This document shows, piece by piece, positions 36,754 to 44,231 of a stretch of DNA of 64,000 bases. Positions within the stretch are counted from its first letter, which is position 1. Every line of letters begins with the position of its first letter. The position numbers and the translations under genes are program-made. Source of the DNA: Lachnospiraceae bacterium (GTDB lineage Bacteria; Bacillota; Clostridia; Lachnospirales; Lachnospiraceae); NCBI GenBank assembly GCA_030526245.1, contig JAUNDD010000009.1, positions 1 through 64,000 on the forward strand, read 5' to 3'. The notes below the pieces were generated by a model, which was given only the letters and a program-made list of their open reading frames with translations, had not been told where the DNA came from and did not search any database.

Positions 36754-36973
36754 GTTACAGTTCAGGCTATTTGATTCCGCGAGGTGTTTTGTCGCGTATG
36801 CGGCAAAATCCCGAGGGTTGTAGGCCAAAATCCCATTGCTACAGATCGTATTCGCGAAGCGAATAGGATGGACCGAGTGCCATCGTGCGAAGCACGATTT
36901 GGAATGGCACTCGTCAAGTAAAGGCAATTTGGAATGGATTTTGGCCCGTTACAGTTCATACGTGAACTGTAAC
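36754..36973 (+). mobile_element. Family-1 MITE-like element with internal hairpin insert (copy H)
   Basis: 220 bases. Same left, middle and right modules as copy D, ending with arms GTTACAGTTCA and TGAACTGTAAC. About 80 extra bases (about 36840-36920) sit at the tip of the middle hairpin and form two more hairpins: ATTCGC-GAA-GCGAAT (36850-36864) and GAGTGCCATCGTGC / GCACGATTTGGAATGGCACTC (36875-36912), which repeats the TTTGGAA bulge. The octamer GCATATTC occurs exactly on both sides (36746-36753 and 36974-36981), a perfect target-site duplication. Confidence 0.85.
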
Positions 36974-37012
36974 GCATATTCTGTTATGAAAACAATCTGG
37001 ATGGAAGTGGCA

Positions 37013-37041
37013 TTTACATTATGGGCAAGATTGGATATACT
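37013..37041 (+). promoter_or_regulatory. Candidate promoter of the lactonase gene
   Basis: TTTACA and TATACT with a 17-base spacer, just outside element H. Confidence 0.5.
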
Positions 37042-37123
37042 TGAACATGATTATCGGTTGCAGGGAAATGGTTTGTCCTGTAACGAGTATTGCTTTTCAT
37101 CGGAATGGACTTGGAGGAATGGC

Positions 37124-38185
37124 ATGAAAAAGACAAAGTATGTGGCTTATGTCGGAACATATACCAATGGAAGCAGCAAGGGTATCCATGTATATGATGT
37201 GGATGTGGAAAATGGATTGCTGACTGAACGAAATGTGGTTCCGGTTCACAATTCATCGCATATTACAAAGTCGGATAACGGAAAATATCTTTATTCTATT
37301 GCGGATGAGGGTGTAGAGGTGCTGAAGATCGAAAAGAACGGCGATCTGACGCCCATTAATAAAGTAGGCATCAACGGCATGCGCGGTTGCTATCTCTCAA
37401 CGGACCATACCGGACGGCTGCTCTTTGTGGGCGGTTACCATGATGGCAAGGTGACGGTGGTCCATACGCACCGGGACGGACGCCTTGGTTCGATCATGGA
37501 CGGCGTCTTCCACAAGGGTCTGGGCAGCGTGGCGGAGCGAAATTTCCGGCCCCATGTCAGCTGCGTTCTGCCGACGCCGGATCACAAATATCTTTGTGCC
37601 GTGGATAACGGCGTGGACCAGGTGAAGATCTATAAGGTGGACGAGGTGCGCGGTAAGCTGACGCTGTATGATATCCTGCGCTGCAAGCTGGAATCGGGTC
37701 CCCGTCTCATGACCTTCAGCCAGGATGGCCGTTTTGCCTACATCAACTGCGAGCTGACCAACACCATCAATGTCTATGCCTACGACGGAACAGGCAAGAC
37801 GCCGAATTTTGAACTTCTGCAGGAGATCGAGACGGTCTTTGACCGGGATGAGGTCAGCAGTGCCTGCTGTGCCTTGAAGATCGACGCTACCGGCCAGTAC
37901 GTTTTCACCTCCAGTGCCGGAGAGAACACGGTGGGCATCTTTAAGATCGATCCGGAGACCGGCCTGCTGACCAAGGTCTGCATCCTGCCCATCAGCGGCG
38001 GTTACCCCAAGGATGTGGATCTGCTGCCGGACGGTCATACCATGGTGGTATTGTGTCACGAATCCAACTACATCCGTTTCTTTAATGTGGATTACGAGAA
38101 AAAGTGCTTTGTGATGAAAGGAAAGCAGATCCCGGTGGAGACGCCGAACTGCATTCTGATCTCGTCCTATGAGGTGGAAGAATAA
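37124..38185 (+). CDS. Lactonase family (YkgB/Pgl-like) beta-propeller protein
   Basis: 353 residues, seven-bladed beta-propeller of the 6-phosphogluconolactonase (PF10282-like) family. Characteristic stretches: YVGTYTNGSSKGIHVYDVD at the start, RPHVSCVLPTPDHKYLCAVD near 143, and SGGYPKDVDLLPDGHTMVVL near 300. Some members hydrolyse 6-phosphogluconolactone; others are uncharacterised lactonases. No pentose phosphate gene is adjacent. No signal peptide, so cytoplasmic. TTGGAGGA precedes the ATG at 37124. Confidence 0.82.
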   Translation: MKKTKYVAYVGTYTNGSSKGIHVYDVDVENGLLTERNVVPVHNSSHITKSDNGKYLYSIADEGVEVLKIEKNGDLTPINKVGINGMRGCYLSTDHTGRLLFVGGYHDGKVTVVHTHRDGRLGSIMDGVFHKGLGSVAERNFRPHVSCVLPTPDHKYLCAVDNGVDQVKIYKVDEVRGKLTLYDILRCKLESGPRLMTFSQDGRFAYINCELTNTINVYAYDGTGKTPNFELLQEIETVFDRDEVSSACCALKIDATGQYVFTSSAGENTVGIFKIDPETGLLTKVCILPISGGYPKDVDLLPDGHTMVVLCHESNYIRFFNVDYEKKCFVMKGKQIPVETPNCILISSYEVEE

Positions 38186-38211
38186 TGACAGTTCACTGCG
38201 TGAACTGTGAC
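38186..38211. repeat. Family-1 repeat, minimal palindrome (copy I)
   Basis: Nine-base perfect inner arms ACAGTTCAC / GTGAACTGT around TGC; the outer GTT/AAC bases have decayed. It starts right after the lactonase stop codon. Confidence 0.7.
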
Positions 38212-38246
38212 GACTTAAATTCTGATCCTGCACTTTGTGCGCTATG

Positions 38247-38294
38247 AAAAAAGCGTCCTCACCGGCTGTGTGATGCCAGGTGAGGGCGCTTTTT
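38247..38294. terminator. Bidirectional terminator between lactonase gene and aroC
   Basis: Stem AAAAAAGCGTCCTCACC / GGTGAGGGCGCTTTTT with A- and T-rich flanks between convergent genes. Confidence 0.88.
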
Positions 38295-38370
38295 CTGTCT
38301 CATTCTCTGTGTTCGGATCGTTGTGCCGGATCGATCGGGCCGGTATTCGGAGGACGGCTGTAAAACGGTC

Positions 38371-39456
38371 TTACTCCATTGTTTTTTTCAGCTTGTCCAT
38401 GGTGCTGACGGCATTCTGCATGAGAAGGTCCAGAACGGTCAGGGCACACATGCTTTCCACCACCACCACAGCCCGGGCTGTGATCAGGGGATCGTGTCGG
38501 CCGTGGATGGAGACCGTGTCCACATGGCCGTCCCGGAAGAGAGCGGTCTGTTCACGGGCGATGGAGGGTGTCGGCTTGAAGTGGACCTTCAGCAGGATGT
38601 CCTGACCGCTGCTCATGCCACCCAGGATTCCGCCGGCATGGTTGGAAACAAAGCCGTTTTCATCCCAGTTGTCGTTGTTTTCATGGCCGACAGCGGTGGA
38701 GACACGACAGCCGTCGCCGATCTCCAGGGCTTTGACGGCCCCGATGGAAAAGAGGGCCTGACCCAGAACGGCATCGAGCTTGTCAAAGACCGGCTCGCCG
38801 ATACCGGCCGGCAGACCGGTGATCCGGCAGGAAGCACAGCCGCCGGAGGAGGTCTGTGACCGCAGGCATTCTTCCAGATAGGCAGCAGCCTGTTCTTCGG
38901 CAGCCGGATCCGGCATGGAGAAACGGCTGACAGCCAGATGCTCCCGGTCGAAGACCTTCGGATCGCAGCTGACCGGACCGATGGAGGAGGTCCAGGCTTC
39001 CACGGTGATGCCCAGAGCAGCCAGTGCCTTCAGGGCGATGGCACCGCCGGCCACGCGTCCGGCTGTTTCCCGTCCGGAGGAGCGGCCGCCGCCCCGATAA
39101 TCCCGGAAGCCGTATTTGGCATCGAAGGTCACATCGGCGTGACCGGGGCGGTAGTAGCCGGCGATTTCACTGTAATCGTGGCTGCGCTGATCGGTATTGC
39201 GGATCAGCAGGCTGATGGGTGTGCCGGTGGTCTTTCCTTCGAAGACGCCGGAGAGGATCTCTACCAGATCCCCCTCGGAGCGCTGGGTGGTGTAGCGGTT
39301 CTGGCCGGGCTTGCGGCGATCCAGAAAGGGCTGGATGTCGGCTTCCGATAAGGGAAGACCGGCAGGACAGCCATCCACAACGACGCCGATGCCCTTGCCG
39401 TGGGACTCGCCCCAGGTGGTGACACGAAACAGTTTTCCAAAAGTTGAACCAGCCAT
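38371..39456 (-). CDS. aroC: Chorismate synthase
   Basis: 361 residues, standard length. Signatures: GESHGKGIGVVVDGCPAG near residue 16, GYYRPGHADVTFDAKYG near 100, RSSGRETAGRVAGGAIA near 125, and the FMN-site region GGMSSGQDILLKVHFKPTPS near 280. It converts EPSP to chorismate, the last step of the common aromatic pathway, and needs reduced FMN. Start has AAAGGA upstream. No other aro gene is near; a dedicated promoter lies 75 bases upstream. Confidence 0.95.
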   Translation of the reverse strand: MAGSTFGKLFRVTTWGESHGKGIGVVVDGCPAGLPLSEADIQPFLDRRKPGQNRYTTQRSEGDLVEILSGVFEGKTTGTPISLLIRNTDQRSHDYSEIAGYYRPGHADVTFDAKYGFRDYRGGGRSSGRETAGRVAGGAIALKALAALGITVEAWTSSIGPVSCDPKVFDREHLAVSRFSMPDPAAEEQAAAYLEECLRSQTSSGGCASCRITGLPAGIGEPVFDKLDAVLGQALFSIGAVKALEIGDGCRVSTAVGHENNDNWDENGFVSNHAGGILGGMSSGQDILLKVHFKPTPSIAREQTALFRDGHVDTVSIHGRHDPLITARAVVVVESMCALTVLDLLMQNAVSTMDKLKKTME

Positions 39457-39531
39457 ATGTTATCCTTTCTGACAGGTCAGCTTCCGGAGAGGCTGACCGC
39501 ATGTATATATATCAAAAGTAAAACTTTTCTA

Positions 39532-39560
39532 ATTATAATGAAGAAAATCTGTAATGTAAA
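39532..39560 (-). promoter_or_regulatory. Promoter of aroC
   Basis: On the minus strand TTTACA, 17 bases, TATAAT. It is divergent from the plus-strand promoter beginning 10 bases away. Confidence 0.66.
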
Positions 39561-39569
39561 CCGCGTGCG

Positions 39570-39598
39570 TTGACAAAAAAACAGGTGAAGCATATTAT
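39570..39598 (+). promoter_or_regulatory. Consensus promoter of the rhomboid-like gene
   Basis: Perfect TTGACA, 17 bases, TATTAT. Transcription would start near 39605, leaving a short leader; this rules out the ATG at 39605 and supports the start at 39620. Confidence 0.78.
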
Positions 39599-39619
39599 TG
39601 GAAAATGGAGGAAAATCTA

Positions 39620-40471
39620 ATGAAATTAATGGATAAGCTTGAAAAGCGGCTCCGGTGGATCGCCATCCCCAACCTGCCGCTGATAATGATCGGCCTGTAT
39701 GTTCTGGGCTACACGCTGTCGGTGGTGTCGCCGGGCGTGCTGAGCTATCTGACACTGGATCCCTACTATATCCTGCATGGTCAGATCTGGCGACTGGTCT
39801 CCTGGGTGGTCATTCCGCCGGACAGCCTGAGTATTTTCACTGTGATCATGCTGATGTTTTACTATTCCCTGGCGAATACGCTGGAACGGACCTGGGGGTC
39901 CTTCCGCTTTACCCTGTATATGCTGACGGGTGTGCTGTGTACCGTGATCGGTGCCTTTATCCTGTACGGGGTGCTGGGCATCATGGGGCGCTGGGTAGTC
40001 TTTGGCTGGGCCGGAACGCTGTTTTCGACCTACTATATCAATATGTCGATCTTCCTGGCCTTTGCATTCTGTTATCCGGACATGACCGTGCTGCTGTACA
40101 TGATCATCCCGATCAAGATCAAGTGGCTGGCCATGCTTTACGGTGTGCTGATCGCCTACGATTTTGTGCGGACAAACTGGATCGGCCGGGTGGTGATCCT
40201 GGCTTCCCTGATGAACTTCTTCCTGTTCCTTTTGCTGAACCGGGGGGATATGTCCCGTCTGAAGAAGGTGAAGAAGGTGACTCGGCCCGGAAGAGCCGCT
40301 TCGCCGGCCGGCCCGGCAGCGGATCCGACCAGACCCATGCATCGATGCACCGTCTGCGGACGCACGGAAAAGGATGGAGATGATCTGACCTTCCGTTACT
40401 GCAGCAAATGTGCCGGAGCGCATGAGTACTGCCAGCAGCACCTGTTCAATCATTCACACATTATTTCCTGA
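39620..40471 (+). CDS. Rhomboid-like membrane protein without catalytic serine, C-terminal zinc-ribbon-like domain
   Basis: 283 residues, about six membrane segments within residues 18-205. The early region YYILHGQIWRLVSWVVIPP near 45 is typical of rhomboid-family proteins (between helices 1 and 2). The GxSG catalytic serine motif is absent: the matching region reads WAGTLFSTYYINMSIF, and no catalytic His is evident, so it is likely a non-proteolytic relative. The tail has CTVCGR...YCSKC...CQQHLFNHSH, a pattern of Cys and His that could bind zinc. GGAGG at 39607-39611 fixes the start. The LtaS-like gene begins 12 bases after the stop. Confidence 0.6.
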   Translation: MKLMDKLEKRLRWIAIPNLPLIMIGLYVLGYTLSVVSPGVLSYLTLDPYYILHGQIWRLVSWVVIPPDSLSIFTVIMLMFYYSLANTLERTWGSFRFTLYMLTGVLCTVIGAFILYGVLGIMGRWVVFGWAGTLFSTYYINMSIFLAFAFCYPDMTVLLYMIIPIKIKWLAMLYGVLIAYDFVRTNWIGRVVILASLMNFFLFLLLNRGDMSRLKKVKKVTRPGRAASPAGPAADPTRPMHRCTVCGRTEKDGDDLTFRYCSKCAGAHEYCQQHLFNHSHIIS

Positions 40472-40483
40472 CAGGTGGTGCGT

Positions 40484-42577
40484 ATGGAGCGAATCTTTCG
40501 ATTGAAATGGCCGTATCTGCTGACGGCCGGAGTGAGCAGCGCCGGCCTGCTGATCTTACTGGTGCTGGCCGTCCGGGAAGAGGGGGGCGGCATGAATGCG
40601 GTTCCGGCGGCAGGCTGGATCGTACTGGCAGCCCTGCTGATCCTGACCGGTATTCCCGGGAAGAAAAAAGATTTGACGCCGCGCAGCGTGGTCTGGCCGG
40701 GATGGCTGGTCCGGACCCTGAATATCCTGACAGCGGTGCTCTCACCGGTGGCCGCGGTCTGGCTGGTGCAGAATTTCACCCTCTACCATCTGAAGCCGGG
40801 TACAGAGCCCAGTCTGATGTGGTATCTGACCAACAATATCTATCCGGCCATGTTTGCCGTGAATGTGCTGTTTTATGTGCTGATCTTTCTGATCCTGGCA
40901 TTTCTCACCGGCTCATTCAGGAGAGGCTATCTGCTGGCGGATCTGATCTTTATGGTGATCGGTATCGCCAACTATTTTGTGGTACAGTTCCGGGGCTCGC
41001 CCATTGTGCCCTGGGATCTGATGTCGCTGAAGACGGCGGCCATGGTGGCCGGAAACTATGAGTATTCCATTACCTGGCGCTTTTTCTATACCATTCTTGG
41101 ATTTGTCTGGCTGATGGCGCTGGATGCCAAGAATACCTGGAAGATCCGCCGGCCGGTCTGGCGCATTCTCCCGGTCGTAGTCCTTGGCGGACTGCTGGCC
41201 GCAGCGGGCATGCAGCTGCAAAAGACCGAGGTAAAGGACAAGCTGGGGATGGACCAGACCCTGTTTACCCCGGTAGTCCGCTACCGCAATAATGGTTTTC
41301 TGGCTGCCTTTGTGGGAAATCTTCATCTGATCCAGGTGGAAAAGCCGGAGGGCTATTCCGTGAAAGCGGTTGAGATGATCCGGCAGGAGCTGGCGAATGG
41401 TGGGGAAGAGCAGGGCGCGGCCGCCTTCGATCCGTCAAAGACAGCGGCTGAAAACAACTATCCCAATGTGATCGTGGTGGTGGATGAGGCTTTCTCGGAT
41501 CTGTCGGTTCTGGGAGAATTTAACACCAACATGGACTATATGCCGAATTTCCGAAAGGCTATGGAGGAAAACGACAGCGGCTATGCCATGGTCTCCATCA
41601 AGGGAGGCAATACCGCCAATTCAGAGTATGAGTTCCTGAGCGGCGATACCATGGCCTTCATGCCGGCGGGCAGTGTAGTATATCAGCAGTTTATCCGGGA
41701 CAACATCCCGGTACTGCCGTCGTATCTGGCGGGACTGGGATATTCCACCATCGGTATCCATCCGTATCTGGCTTCCGGCTGGAACCGGGATCAGGTGATG
41801 CCCAAATTCGGCTTCCAGCAGTTCCTGTCCCAGACGGATTTTATCCAGCCTAAGCTGGTGCGTGATTACATCAGTGACGAGTCGGCTTTTGGCAAGATCG
41901 CCGAGCTGATGGAAAACAAGGGAGAGGATGAGCGCATGTTCATCTACGAGATGACCATGCAGAACCACAGCGGCTACAGCACCGAATATCCCAATCTGGA
42001 GGAAGTGATCCGGTTGACGGATCTGAGCTCCGTGGGTGTGCAGAGCGGTGCGGCCCAGAAGTATCTGTCTCTGATCTACGAGACGGACCGGGCCTTCGGT
42101 ATGCTGATGGATTATCTGAATACCCTGGAGGAACCCACCATTCTGATCATGTTTGGTGACCACCAGCCCACGGATTATGTAACAGATGTGATCCGGCGGC
42201 TGACCGGGTACGATCCGGAGGTATCCCTGGAGGAGGCGCAGAAAGCCTACCAGGTGCCGTATCTGGTATGGAACAATTTCGGAATGGAGATGCCGGAATA
42301 CAAGCTGACATCCCTGAATTATCTGGCGGCGGATGTGCTGAAAGCGGCAGGGCTTCCCACTACGCTCTATCAGGAGTTCCTGCTGGAGATGCAAAGGGAG
42401 CTGCCGGTGGTCTGCAGCGGTGCGTATGTGGACGCGGAGGGAACCTATCATACCTACGATGAAAAGACGGAGTATGATGAGCTGCTGAACCGGTATCAGA
42501 TTCTGCAGTATAATCACCTGATCGATATCGATGACCGGGTGAGTGATCTGTTTGCCAGACCGGCAGACAATAAGTAA
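40484..42577 (+). CDS. LtaS-like sulfatase-fold phosphoglycerol transferase, membrane bound
   Basis: 697 residues. About five membrane segments in residues 8-230, then an extracellular sulfatase-fold domain. The Thr nucleophile region is GGNTANSEYEFLSG near residue 370; metal-binding stretches are VVVDEAFSDLS near 326, MQNHSGY near 500 and FGDHQPTD near 555. This is the layout of lipoteichoic acid synthase and related phosphoglycerol transferases that use phosphatidylglycerol. The exact polymer is unknown. The start at 40484 is preferred to the two GTG codons at 40475 and 40478. Together with gpsA and the Ugp operon it ties into glycerophosphate metabolism. Confidence 0.85.
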   Translation: MERIFRLKWPYLLTAGVSSAGLLILLVLAVREEGGGMNAVPAAGWIVLAALLILTGIPGKKKDLTPRSVVWPGWLVRTLNILTAVLSPVAAVWLVQNFTLYHLKPGTEPSLMWYLTNNIYPAMFAVNVLFYVLIFLILAFLTGSFRRGYLLADLIFMVIGIANYFVVQFRGSPIVPWDLMSLKTAAMVAGNYEYSITWRFFYTILGFVWLMALDAKNTWKIRRPVWRILPVVVLGGLLAAAGMQLQKTEVKDKLGMDQTLFTPVVRYRNNGFLAAFVGNLHLIQVEKPEGYSVKAVEMIRQELANGGEEQGAAAFDPSKTAAENNYPNVIVVVDEAFSDLSVLGEFNTNMDYMPNFRKAMEENDSGYAMVSIKGGNTANSEYEFLSGDTMAFMPAGSVVYQQFIRDNIPVLPSYLAGLGYSTIGIHPYLASGWNRDQVMPKFGFQQFLSQTDFIQPKLVRDYISDESAFGKIAELMENKGEDERMFIYEMTMQNHSGYSTEYPNLEEVIRLTDLSSVGVQSGAAQKYLSLIYETDRAFGMLMDYLNTLEEPTILIMFGDHQPTDYVTDVIRRLTGYDPEVSLEEAQKAYQVPYLVWNNFGMEMPEYKLTSLNYLAADVLKAAGLPTTLYQEFLLEMQRELPVVCSGAYVDAEGTYHTYDEKTEYDELLNRYQILQYNHLIDIDDRVSDLFARPADNK

Positions 42578-42604
42578 TTGAGTTTTACAAAGGAAGGAAA
42601 GAAC

Positions 42605-43888
42605 ATGAAACAGGCATTTTTAACCAGACAGCAGGCAGAGGAAATCGTAAAGACCTATCCGACTCCCTTTCATATCTACGATGAAAAGGGAATCCGTGAG
42701 AATGTGAAGAGCCTGAAGGAGGCCTTCTCCTGGAACAAGGGCTACAAGGAATACTTCGCCGTTAAGGCAACCCCGAACCCGTTCCTGATCTCCATTCTGC
42801 ACGAATACGGCTGCGGCTGCGACTGCTCGTCCATGACAGAGCTGATGCTTTCGGAGGCCATGGGCATCACCGGACACGATATCATGTTCTCCTCCAACGA
42901 TACGCCGCCTGAAGAGTTCAAGAAGTGTGCACAGCTGGGCGGTATCATCAATCTGGATGACATCACCCACATTGAAGCGGTGGAAGAGGTGCTGGGAGCT
43001 CTGCCGGAGACCATGAGCTGCCGTTACAATCCGGGCGGAATCTACGAGGTCAGCAACGGCATCATGGACAACCCGGGAGATGCCAAATACGGCATGACCA
43101 CCGAGCAGATCCTGGAAGCCTATGCAAAGATGAAGGCCAAGGGTGTAAAGCACTTCGGTCTGCATGCCTTCCTGGTCAGCAACACCGTTACCAACGATTA
43201 CTATCCGATGCTGGCCCGCACGCTGTTTGAGCTGGCGGTTCAGATCAAGGAAAAGACCGGTGTGGAGCTGGAGTTCATCAACCTGTCTGGCGGCGTGGGC
43301 ATTCCCTATCGTCCGGATCAGGAGCCGAACAACATCCGCATCATCGGCGAAGGTGTTCACAAGGCCTTTGATGAGATCCTGGTTCCGGCCGGACTGGGCG
43401 ATGTATCCATCTACACCGAGCTGGGCCGTTTCATGATGGGCCCCTACGGTGCCCTGGTAACCACCGCTATCCACGAGAAGCACACCTACAAGGAGTACAT
43501 CGGTGTGGATGCCTGCGCTGCCAACCTGATGCGTCCGGCTATGTACGGTGCTTACCATCACATCACGGTACTTGGCAAGGAAAACGAGGCCTGCGATCAT
43601 GTCTACGATGTGACCGGAAGCCTGTGCGAGAACAATGACAAGTTTGCCATTGACCGCAGCCTGCCCCGGATCGAGATGGGCGATATCCTCTTTATCCATG
43701 ATACCGGAGCACATGGTCACGCCATGGGCTACAACTACAACGGCCGTCTTCGCAGCGCCGAGCTGCTGCTGAAGGAGGACGGAAGCGTTCAGCTGATCCG
43801 TCGTGCCGAGACGCCGATGGACTACTTTGCAACCCTCAGTCCCTTTGACGTACACGGAAAGCTTCTTGCAATTTCGGAGACGTTGTGA
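42605..43888 (+). CDS. lysA: Diaminopimelate decarboxylase family (LysA-like) PLP enzyme
   Basis: 427 residues, fold-type III decarboxylase. PLP lysine in EYFAVKATPNP near residue 52; SGGVGIPYRPDQEPN near 230 and ELGRFMMGPYGALV near 273 are the glycine-rich phosphate-binding segments; CAANLMRPAMYGAYHHI near 303 and HDTGAHGHAMGYNYNG near 370 line the active site. It should convert meso-diaminopimelate to L-lysine; other substrates in the family are possible. AAAGGAAGG precedes the ATG at 42605. Part of a promoter for the tRNA gene overlaps its 3' end. Confidence 0.85.
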   Translation: MKQAFLTRQQAEEIVKTYPTPFHIYDEKGIRENVKSLKEAFSWNKGYKEYFAVKATPNPFLISILHEYGCGCDCSSMTELMLSEAMGITGHDIMFSSNDTPPEEFKKCAQLGGIINLDDITHIEAVEEVLGALPETMSCRYNPGGIYEVSNGIMDNPGDAKYGMTTEQILEAYAKMKAKGVKHFGLHAFLVSNTVTNDYYPMLARTLFELAVQIKEKTGVELEFINLSGGVGIPYRPDQEPNNIRIIGEGVHKAFDEILVPAGLGDVSIYTELGRFMMGPYGALVTTAIHEKHTYKEYIGVDACAANLMRPAMYGAYHHITVLGKENEACDHVYDVTGSLCENNDKFAIDRSLPRIEMGDILFIHDTGAHGHAMGYNYNGRLRSAELLLKEDGSVQLIRRAETPMDYFATLSPFDVHGKLLAISETL

Positions 43889-43894
43889 TAAAAT
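43866..43894 (+). promoter_or_regulatory. Candidate promoter for tRNA-Leu, overlapping the end of lysA
   Basis: TTGCAA and TAAAAT with a 17-base spacer. A CTCCCGGG / CCCGGGAG hairpin at 43912-43934 lies between it and the tRNA and could end lysA read-through or be removed in processing. Confidence 0.55.
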
Positions 43895-43944
43895 TTCTGA
43901 TGTCTGAAGTGCTCCCGGGTTTTCAGCCCGGGAGTTCAGTATTA

Positions 43945-44027
43945 GCCGGCATGTCGGAATGGCAGACGATGCAGACTCAAAATCTGTTGTGGGTAACCAC
44001 GTGTGGGTTCAAGTCCCACTGCCGGCA
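43945..44027 (+). tRNA. tRNA-Leu (anticodon CAA)
   Basis: 83 bases. Acceptor arms GCCGGCA / TGCCGGC plus discriminator A; anticodon stem GCAGA / TCTGT with loop CTCAAAA giving CAA, which reads UUG; long variable arm GTGGGTAACCACGT typical of class II leucine tRNA; T arm GTGGG-TTCAAGT-CCCAC. The 3' CCA is not encoded. Confidence 0.95.
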
Positions 44028-44035
44028 TCGCTTTG

Positions 44036-44060
44036 AAAGCCCGCATTTTGCGGGCTTTTT
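44036..44060 (+). terminator. Terminator of tRNA-Leu
   Basis: Stem AAAGCCCGC / GCGGGCTTT with a 5-base loop and five T, 9 bases after the tRNA. Confidence 0.92.
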
Positions 44061-44077
44061 CTGTATATTGTCGCAGG

Positions 44078-44196
44078 ATATACTTTTTGAAACGCATACA
44101 CCGAGGCACGTTCCATGTCTGAGGCCGAACGACCGCGTCAAGCGCCTTTGCAGGCGCAGGGACCGCGCCTCGGCACACGAGTTTCAAAAAGTATAT
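44078..44196 (-). repeat. Family-2 inverted-repeat element (copy 1)
   Basis: Perfect 16-base terminal arms ATATACTTTTTGAAAC and GTTTCAAAAAGTATAT, 119 bases overall. Inside, CCGAGGC / GCCTCGG forms a second stem level and GCGCC-TTTGCA-GGCGC a third, so the element can fold into one long branched hairpin. Its minus-strand sequence (CGCTTGACGCGGTCGTTCGG, CCTCAGACATGG) matches copy 2 at 57813. No target duplication is evident. It ends 35 bases before the zinc-finger gene. Confidence 0.8.
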
Positions 44197-44231
44197 TTTA
44201 TGGGTATCAACGTATGTGTGAGTGAGATAAG

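Larger units (their letters stand above)
36595..37123. other. Intergenic region dominated by family-1 copy H
   Basis: About 530 bases between the divergent rluA-like and lactonase genes. It holds the 8-bp target duplication and element H (36746-36981) and the lactonase promoter. The stretch 36600-36745 would hold the rluA-like promoter, where I find only a weak TTGCGA/TATCCG candidate. Confidence 0.6.

Noticed and set aside
36595-36927. N-terminal extension of the RluA-like gene
   Set aside because: The extra codons translate family-1 copy H (NPRDFAAYATKHLAES), which recurs at other repeats in all contexts; a good RBS exists at the shorter start.
44141-44156. GCGCC / GGCGC hairpin inside family-2 copy 1 as an independent terminator
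   Set aside because: No T tract follows and it is part of the larger nested stem of the element.
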